In this document: piece by piece, positions 57,701 to 64,000 of the stretch
How the letters are laid out: each line of letters starts with the position of its first letter
Numbering within the stretch: the stretch's first letter is position 1
NCBI GenBank assembly: GCA_905178155.1
Contig: CAJINV010000002.1
Location: 9,187,412-9,251,411, forward strand
From: Amoebophrya sp. A120
Taxonomy: Eukaryota; Sar; Dinophyceae; Syndiniales; Amoebophryaceae
Direction of reading: 5' to 3'
DNA length: 64,000 bases
The notes under the pieces: generated by a model
Seen by the model: the letters and a program-made list of their open reading frames with translations, nothing else
Told to the model about the DNA's origin: nothing
The model's database searches: none
Position numbers and translations under genes: made by a program

Positions 57701-60018
57701 CAAGCGAGGGTTGGAAGTTCATCTGTTTCCGCCTCCTCGACGCAGCAGAACCGAGATAGAATCCTGAGTGCGCCGATGTTTCACCAGCTCTACGCCTTTG
57801 CGAGGTTGAGCAGACACATTATCAGTGAGGAGGACGACGACGATGCGGCGGTTGGCGCGCAAAAGTCTGTGGTTTTGGAGCACTTTCGCGATCTGAAATT
57901 GCTTTTGGAGGAGAAAAAGCTTGTGCCGGCCTCTACTTCATCATCCGGCGGAGATGCAGAAGTCGCCCAGGATCTACTTGTTGGGAAGAAGAAAATCAGT
58001 CAGCTGCAAGGATCCACGATTCCGGTCACAGTGTCAGGCTTCGCTGCGAGTGCGCAGGAGCGGAAAAAGCTGCAAAAGTCGCTCACTGCCTTGACGTCCT
58101 GGTTGCGTGCGTGCGAGGAAGAATCGCATCAGCTTGGAACGAGTACGACAGCACAAAAAAGCAGCATTTCGATTTTTGAGAAACTGGAAAAGACTGTAAG
58201 CGAAGCCCTGCTAGTTGTGGACCAGCTTGTGACTGGACCTGGTCCTGGAAAAATAACAGATGCAAATAGCTCAGCAACTACGACATACAATCAAAACCAA
58301 GAACCAGAGTCGCAACCCGTACTACCCCGGCAGTGGGTGAAGATCGCAACGAACAATTTGAGTATTGCGCTACAACAAATGAACAACTTGAAGCCGGACA
58401 ATAAGAAACTACGAGAAGAGTTGGAGAAGTCGACGAATGAAAACAAGAAACTCTCCGCCCAAGTAGCGGACTTGCAGGGAAAAACGAAAGAGCTAGACCA
58501 ACAGGCCGCCAAGTTTTTCGTCAGCTCCGAGATCGGAGACATCGCGAAAACGGAGGTGGTATCAAGTGTAAAAATGTCTGGGTCTGGAAGAATGCAACTT
58601 GTCATGCTGTCTTTGGATTGCAAAAAAAATCTGTATTGCGTGACCAGCAACAGGAGTCCAGTTTGTGTTACGCGGAGAGGGTATTTCTCATGCGGAATAG
58701 GCAGCAGGAAGCCCTCTAAAATCTGTGATGTGATACCGCTCGTCTTAAAAAAGGCCTTTAGAATTTATTCCCATAGATACATATTCACAAGCGCTTAAGT
58801 AGCAATGCTAAGTTTTTTCCGATTTAGTTTTCCCGTAGAAGTTTACTTTACGAGGTAGCTTAGCATATACTGGCTTTAGTAGGCCTCTGAATGGCAAAGG
58901 GACGAACTGCCCGTAGACCTCCGATGTGATGCTAGATCATGCATTACATGCGTCATGGATCATACAAAATGTGCATCACAAATGCCGGAATCTTCCAGAC
59001 CCAGACATTTTTACAGTTGATAGGTGGTGCAACTGAAAAAGCAGCAAGCGGTGATGGAAAACGTATCCTGTGTAAAAACGTCTCCACACCAGAGTTGTAA
59101 TGCAGATTTGCAAAGAGAAAGACAGGAAGACTTGTAATGCGCATCCCCATGAGAGCCATTTCCAATCGTGTTTTGGAATTTGTGATGCTGTGAACAGGAT
59201 GAGCAGCTGGATTTGTGATGCGGCTGCACTTGCTAACCTGCACTACACTGCAGAGTGCAACTTGTCACGCGTGACTCACAAAACTCCTAGGTTTGTGTTG
59301 CAAAATCCCCATCCTGACTCTGGTGTGGGTACGTTTTTACTCAGGATAAAACGACCTGCAGATTCTGGTCGAGGAATCGAAAAAACTGGAGAAGAAATGC
59401 GTGAAAGCGAACAAGGAAAAAGAGAAATACACGAAGAAAATGGAGGAAATGGAAAACCAACTGAACGACTTTAGGAACAACCAAAAATCGAGCTCCGCGA
59501 AGGAAATTAGTGCGTTGAAGCAGTTGTGTGCGAAGTACCGCCGGGACCTGTACGGGGACAGGATGCAGAGGTTTCAGTCGAACTATTTGGTTGACCTCAT
59601 CTCCTCATCTTCTTCTGCCGATGACGCTGCGGGAGAAGGCGCGGGTGGCGACTTTGTGGGCGGCGGAAGCGATGCCAGTGGTGCGCAACTGAGGACTAAT
59701 CTTCAAGATATCGGTCCTCGGCAGGACCACCTCCTCCCGAATCTTCTCCAGCTGGCGAAAACAAAGTTAGTGGATTTGGAAAGGCCTCAAGATTGGATAG
59801 CAGACACGATTTCAAAAATCGATGACACTGCGACGTCGAAGGACCACAGGGAGCGGCTCCGCGGGACTACAGAACGCGCGCCGTCTCTGACCATTTGTTA
59901 CGAAAAGCCGTTTGCCAGCTCGTCTGTTGCAGAAGATGAGAACAAGACTCAGAAACTAATAGCTACTATACCTGACATCGTGCAATTACGAACTGAATTG
60001 CTGACGTTGCGAAGATGA
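54704..60018 (+). CDS. DCTN1-like: CAP-Gly coiled-coil protein, dynactin p150Glued-like
   Basis: Eight exons: 54704-55046, 55273-55592, 55915-56119, 56261-56321, 56649-57004, 57102-58559, 59028-59063, 59354-60018. Phases agree throughout and give 1147 residues. Residues 20-82 are a clear CAP-Gly domain with the tubulin-tail-binding GKNDG at 55-59 and the flanking GTPPFAPGIWVGIELD and GKKYFSCKPKHGVFV. A Ser/Ala-rich linker follows, then a first coiled coil (about 200-430), a mostly helical globular section beginning YAEQLEIFRACLPDQI, a second coiled coil (MNNLKPDNKKLREELEKS) and a helical tail. This order matches p150Glued, the dynactin subunit linking dynein to microtubules, including a resemblance of the EIFRACLPDQI region to the dynactin domain. 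CLIP-type proteins are the alternative. Introns 1, 3 and 5 are GT-AG; the other four are introners, one leaving a 36-base exon. Confidence 0.7.
55593..55909. mobile_element. introner element, family E (single copy)
   Basis: Inverted repeats around GTCAGGATTGAAATCG at left and CGATTTCAATCTTGAC at right. It is flanked by direct repeat ACGAG (55588-55592 and 55910-55914). The identity extends to ten bases (CCAGAACGAG), so the true duplication length is ambiguous. Excision joins KAQNE/ELKKALK. Sliding gives GT..GA at best. Confidence 0.88.
56322..56643. mobile_element. introner element, family B (copy 3)
   Basis: Left end TATTGAGAGGAAATATCCCC, right end GGGGGCTTTTTTCATTTTGATA. It is flanked by the 5-base direct repeat AAGGA (56317-56321 and 56644-56648). 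Its interior closely resembles the copy at 29530 (for example the ATTTGTG..ACAAATC and TGGCATGCTGTTGGGCC-type words). Excision joins LKK/ELEKRDRE. No GT-AG is possible. Confidence 0.92.
58560..59022. mobile_element. introner element, family A (copy 5), enlarged by a nested insertion
   Basis: Left end TATCAAGTGTAAAAATGTCT, right end complementary and ending GTTGATA. It is flanked by the 5-base direct repeat GGTGG (58555-58559 and 59023-59027). It is about 200 bases longer than its relatives because of the insertion at 58731. Sliding by four bases gives a GT..AG intron (58556-59023). Excision joins KTEV/VQLKKQQ. Confidence 0.92.
58731..58924. mobile_element. 194-bp insertion nested inside an introner
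   Basis: Related family A copies read ..AATCTGTGATGCTAGG.. without interruption. Here the same sequence is split, with TGTGATG duplicated at 58724-58730 and 58925-58931 around 194 unrelated bases. The 7-base duplication marks an insertion event. No terminal inverted repeats were found in the inserted piece. Confidence 0.75.
59064..59348. mobile_element. introner element, family D (A-related)
   Basis: Left end TATCCTGTGTAAAAACGTCT, then CCACACCAGAG; the right end is complementary and finishes TCAGGATA. It is flanked by the 5-base direct repeat AAACG (59059-59063 and 59349-59353). The outer TATC..TGTAAAAAYGTCT is shared with family A but the inner arm differs. Excision joins VMEN/DLQILVEE. Sliding gives GT..AC at best. 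Confidence 0.9.
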
Positions 60019-60916
60019 TATTCTGAACTACTTTCGTTTTCGTTTAGGAACGTCGGCGTGTAGTTGAGCCGAAGCTCGAATACTGACCGACCCAGCCTCG
60101 TTCCTGCCTCGTAAACAAGACGTGACAAAAGCTTACAGCCACTGGTGTTGCTGCGGCAGTGCGTTCGAGAAAATGTTAATGTTTCCGTGGGCGGGTTCAT
60201 TGTGTCCTCGTGCAACAAGCTCGAATGAGATTTTGCTGTAATTGTAAATTTGTACTTCATGCACGTGCAGCATTGAGCACTGAAACAATAGGTCCTGTAA
60301 GAGCAGGGCCCTTACGTCGTGAAAAGATCTCAGACTAGATTATTCGCAGCATCGTCGTGGTGACCTACTACTTCCAGCAGGGAGGCTTGCGTGACCTTCA
60401 TTTTTCGTTTCAGCAAACGCCCGACCCATTCTGGCTTTCGTCGGCGTGAGATGCGGCTCAGGATGTAGTAGTACGCCTGCGTCGTATTGATGTGGATTTT
60501 TCATCGTAAAAATCGTGATTGTCAACGTGAAAGTGCTGTCTTTTCATTCGTGTCGTCGCGACTGAAATGGCGTTTTTCGCAAGATTCATCATTTTTAAAA
60601 ACCCGACAAAAGTGACAGGTTTTTTTTTGTTCTGATAGGCTCCTGTGGCGGCTGCAGCCACATGGAAGTTGATGATGATTCTGTTTTTATTTTCGACGTC
60701 AAGCTAGGTAAGCGTAGGGTGAGTTCGCTTTCGTTTTTGTATTTGATATAGCAAGTACTTACAACCTCGCCCTCATAACACTGTCCCTTTTGACTAAAGT
60801 CTAGTATGGCCGTCCTTCTTATTGCTTAAATTCTATCCCATGTGAGCTTTTTACCAGTTTTTTGTCACGTTTGAGTTCTTCGTGCTATTCTTGCTCTTAA
60901 CGTCAATCAGAGGATC
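60019..60916. other. intergenic region
   Basis: About 900 bases. A short ATG frame at 60662-60707 ends in a good donor (CTAG|GTAAGC) and might be a 5' exon, but no acceptor with matching phase leads into the next gene. Confidence 0.4.
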
Positions 60917-63900
60917 ATGTCGACGCCAGAAAAGAAGAGCAGTCCCGCCGAAGATCTTTCTGCAGTAGATGCAGATGGAGCTGCGGCTCCTGGCGTACCG
61001 CAAGAGGAACATCAAGCTGAGGAAGTAGATCCGAGTCTAAATTTGCTCTCAAATACTAACCAGGAGGAGGAACAAGCTGTGGACTACTACAATCTTGATT
61101 CCAATGTGGACACGACGCAAGCGCAGCAGCAGGAGCAGCTTCAAGAAGGGCTACGCCAGCAAGGTCCCCCTAGTCCGACGTCGCACCATGCCTCCTCTCC
61201 CGGAGGTGGATCCCCGGATCGGGGCAGCGTGGTGAGCGGGTTTGAGTCCATGCTCCGGCAGTTGCAGGAGGGAGTGCAGGGTGACTCGGACGAGCTGGAG
61301 GAATCCGTGTCCGATTCTCAAGAACTATCGCCAGAAGAAGACGAGGATGACGACGGAAACATGAACGAAAGCGACGAAAACAAGTTCACAACTGAGGACG
61401 AGCGGAATTTTCTGCAGCTGGCTGGCATGCAAAATCCACAGCTCGTTCTCCCGCCGGGTACTATGGTCAATCCAGGAGGACCAGCAGTTGGAGTTGCCCC
61501 CCCGGGATCTCCACCGGCGCCGCTGGTGAACTTCGACCGCTTTCACTTTTCCGCCGAGGACGTGCAGCGACGAGAGTCCGTGTTGTGGGCCCGCATCAAC
61601 GAGTTAGAGAAAGAGTTGCAAGTTTTGCAACTGGAAGACATCAGTCAACAGGGCGGCAGCAGCAAAAACACGACGGAGGAGCACGTGGTGGCTGGAGGCG
61701 CTCCAGGAGGACGGCGGAGCGGTTCGCTCCCAGGGGATAAGAGCGGGGGAAGAAGTAGCGGTCCGAAGCATGCTTTTGATAACGCCGATGAAGACCACGC
61801 CCTGCGGCAGCAAATCGCCAGCACCGGAGATCAGATCGTCGGCGTAGATCCCATGGGTATTCTTGCACAACTTCTACGCTAGAAATTTATAGAGTGCAGT
61901 ACAAGTACAGTCATGTAATAAAAATCCATCCTTTATCGCTCGGTTTTGAACTCGTAGCCGTAGGCACCTCCAACATGCTTAGTTCTCCATTGGCCCTGCT
62001 ATGCGTTCCGAACAAGAACTTCGCCGCATTTCACTTAGAGACCAGACGTCAAAAATAGACATACGACAAAGCAAGAGCAACCCTTTTTAACTATACAACC
62101 AGGTGGCTTGATGAGCAGTCCGAACCGGGAGCACTTGTTGTTGAAAGACCAGCACCCCGTCTTATCGCAAATCCAAGAAGAGCAGAGCGGCCTCGATCAA
62201 GACTACGACGCTAATGTGGGCACCACCTCCGAGTCCGACCTGGCACCCTCCTCGAACAAAAAAGCGCCGGTGATGGTGGAAAGTAACACACCCACCGACT
62301 ACCTCCCTGCACCGGTGTACATGGACGCGGACACCGATAAGGAGTTGCAATTGCTGAACCTGCGCAACGGCTTACCGCGGTACGCGCACCGCACGAAGAT
62401 GTCCGATTTGCAGATCATGTCGACGGACTTCGGGCCGGCGGCTTCCTCTGGCGGGCCCGAATCTTCGCAGCTCGTCGTCCCGTATCCCAGTGCGGCAACG
62501 AAGCAGCAGGGATTACCGACCACGGTCCAGATGACCACGGGGGGGCTCGGCTCCACCACCGTGCCGACCGACACGGAGGTGTCCCACGCAACGACGAAGC
62601 GGTCCGAGGCGGATCAGGAATCGCTGCACGATACTAACCTCATTTCCTCGTCGAAGGCTGCCTTTGGTAGTACTACAACTAGTAGTGCCAACGTGGTTGA
62701 CCACAGTGCCGGCCCGGCCAGTACTAGCACCGCAAGGCTCAGGGGTCCACCCACGACCAGCTCGTCCGCTGTTCCCACTAGTTCTACTTTCACGAGCAGC
62801 ATCAGTTCCTTGATGACGAAGCACGATTTCACGGAGGCGCAGACATTCATGCTGAACCTCGCAGTAAAAGCGAAGGATGAGGCGATTCAGCAGAACAATG
62901 TGGACCGGCTGACGGTAGAGATGAAGCGGGAGAAGCAGCTGAAGAAGTATATCACGGAAAACTCGATGCTGAAGGGTCAAATTATGCAAATGCAGCACGA
63001 ACTTGGCTCCCTCCAAATGGTGCAACAAAGTCGAGAGGAAATGTGGTCGAAAACCTTCCAAGACTGCCAAAAGGTACTACAGTTCACTAGGAAAGAACTA
63101 CCAGCACAAATTTTTCTTTTTTCTGGTCTACTCGTCAATGCAGTGTAAGGTGTATCTATGCTCTTTGATGTTATTTTTTCTTGAAGAAATCTATATCAGC
63201 CGCAGGCGCAGCTTTTGAATTTGATAAACGTAAACCGTATTTATCCACACCATTGACCACCTCCAGGCTCTCGCCACGATGCATTTGCACCACGAGCGAC
63301 TGCGGCAGGCACTACAAATCGCGGACCCGCACGCTGCCGCACAATTGCTTGCGAACGAAAAGCATTCGATCAGCGGTTCGCTACCGCCAATGTCCGTCAG
63401 CGGGGTGCCCACGGGAGCGTTCATTCCGACGCCGATGTTGTCTGACTTCACGGAAGGCACTATGACCCAACGCTCGGCGACCGGAACCTCCAAGGCTCGC
63501 GGAAGCGCGTCGGTCGCCCCGCAACAGACGCTGACCGGGTATCGTGGCGGTGCGGCCGGGCTCAGTGCCTTGGCTGTGCAGCAGAGCGCCACTGGAGCGG
63601 CGGACGCAGCGATGAATATCGCGGTACCGACAGCCTCCGCCCACATCCGGCGCGACGTGCTGGTGCAGCCTTCGCGGGGTGGAACAAGCCGCAGCAATGC
63701 CGGCAGTAGGTTTGCGAAGGTCCTTGCCACCCCCTCCGAGCACGTTCCGCCAGCTGGAGGCTTCGGCGAACAGCAGGCTTCCGAACTGAATACCAGGTCG
63801 TTTGGAGGACCAACAGCCTCCTCCACCGATCAGGGCACTCGACGGTCGGCGAATGTGCGGCGCGCTCCGGACGATCAGCAGCCCGTGGAGCTGACGGCAG

Positions 63901-64000
63901 AGGAGAAGCAGCGGCAACTCGACCGGATTATCTCCGAGGTGGTCAATTCCGCGTCCAGCTCCGCCACGGAAACAGACTCCTCCAAGCAGACGCCCGGCGC
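60917..64000 (+). CDS. acidic coiled-coil protein, cut by the window end
   Basis: Three exons so far: 60917-61856, 62103-63073 and 63267 to beyond 64000; both introns are GT-AG with matching phase. At least 881 residues are encoded here. The N-terminal 230 residues are acidic and Gln/Ser-rich, with a Pro/Gly-rich linker (LVLPPGTMVNPGGPAVGV) and a heptad segment, ESVLWARINELEKELQVLQL. Exon 2 begins disordered and ends in a clear coiled coil (VKAKDEAIQQNNVDRLTVEM, then LKKYITENSMLKGQIMQM) that continues into exon 3 (MHLHHERLRQALQIAD). The rest of exon 3 is Ser/Ala/Gly-rich. No family was recognised. The large opposite-strand frames over exon 3 are shadows. Confidence 0.65.

Noticed and set aside
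62513-63826. Two long - strand frames (185 and 211 codons)
   Set aside because: Both lie opposite + strand exons with matching splice phase and clear coiled-coil coding; they are shadows of GC-rich codons.

Overview
The window is nuclear DNA of a protist, most probably an alveolate and best matched by a syndinian dinoflagellate such as Amoebophrya. Three things point there. All thirteen recognisable genes lie head to tail on the + strand. Conventional introns are mostly short (about 95-265 bases, GT-AG). Twelve other introns are short inverted-repeat elements bounded by a 5-base target duplication and mostly lack GT-AG ends, the 'introner' pattern known from Amoebophrya. The organism is an inference; no rRNA or spliced-leader gene is present to confirm it.

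Layout. 392-7348: a 2318-residue Ser/Thr-rich protein with a possible beta-propeller part. 7913-15934: seven-exon coiled-coil protein resembling FBF1, a ciliary transition-fibre protein. 16921-19903: pinin, with the conserved pinin core and a C-terminal RS domain. 20783-22943: five-exon probable mitochondrial protein. 25167-32325: 2189-residue low-complexity protein ending in a Q-rich, prion-like region. 34921-35383: small acylated/membrane protein. 36180-41160: coiled-coil protein with four introners and a minisatellite intron. 41793-42479: a lone GCN20/ABCF3-type N-terminal domain. 43629-44444: unknown. 44994-46976: protein with a dense cluster of SUMO-acceptor motifs. 47026-50368: eight-exon basic protein of unknown function. 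54704-60018: CAP-Gly coiled-coil protein resembling dynactin p150Glued. 60917 to the window end: partial coiled-coil protein.

The genes do not form a pathway. Several suit a flagellate cell (FBF1-like, dynactin-like, coiled-coil proteins); pinin belongs to the mRNA-splicing machinery. No bacterial operon, CRISPR array, tRNA or rRNA gene was found.

The main biological interest is the introner system. Related TIR families (A/D, B, C, and E, which has one member) sit only inside coding exons. Each keeps the reading frame exactly when the element plus one 5-base duplication is removed, and 10 of 12 cannot be cut at GT-AG at any position allowed by the duplication. One copy carries a nested insertion with its own 7-base duplication. 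Exon coordinates below were derived by hand from splice signals and phase, so internal exon ends are predictions.
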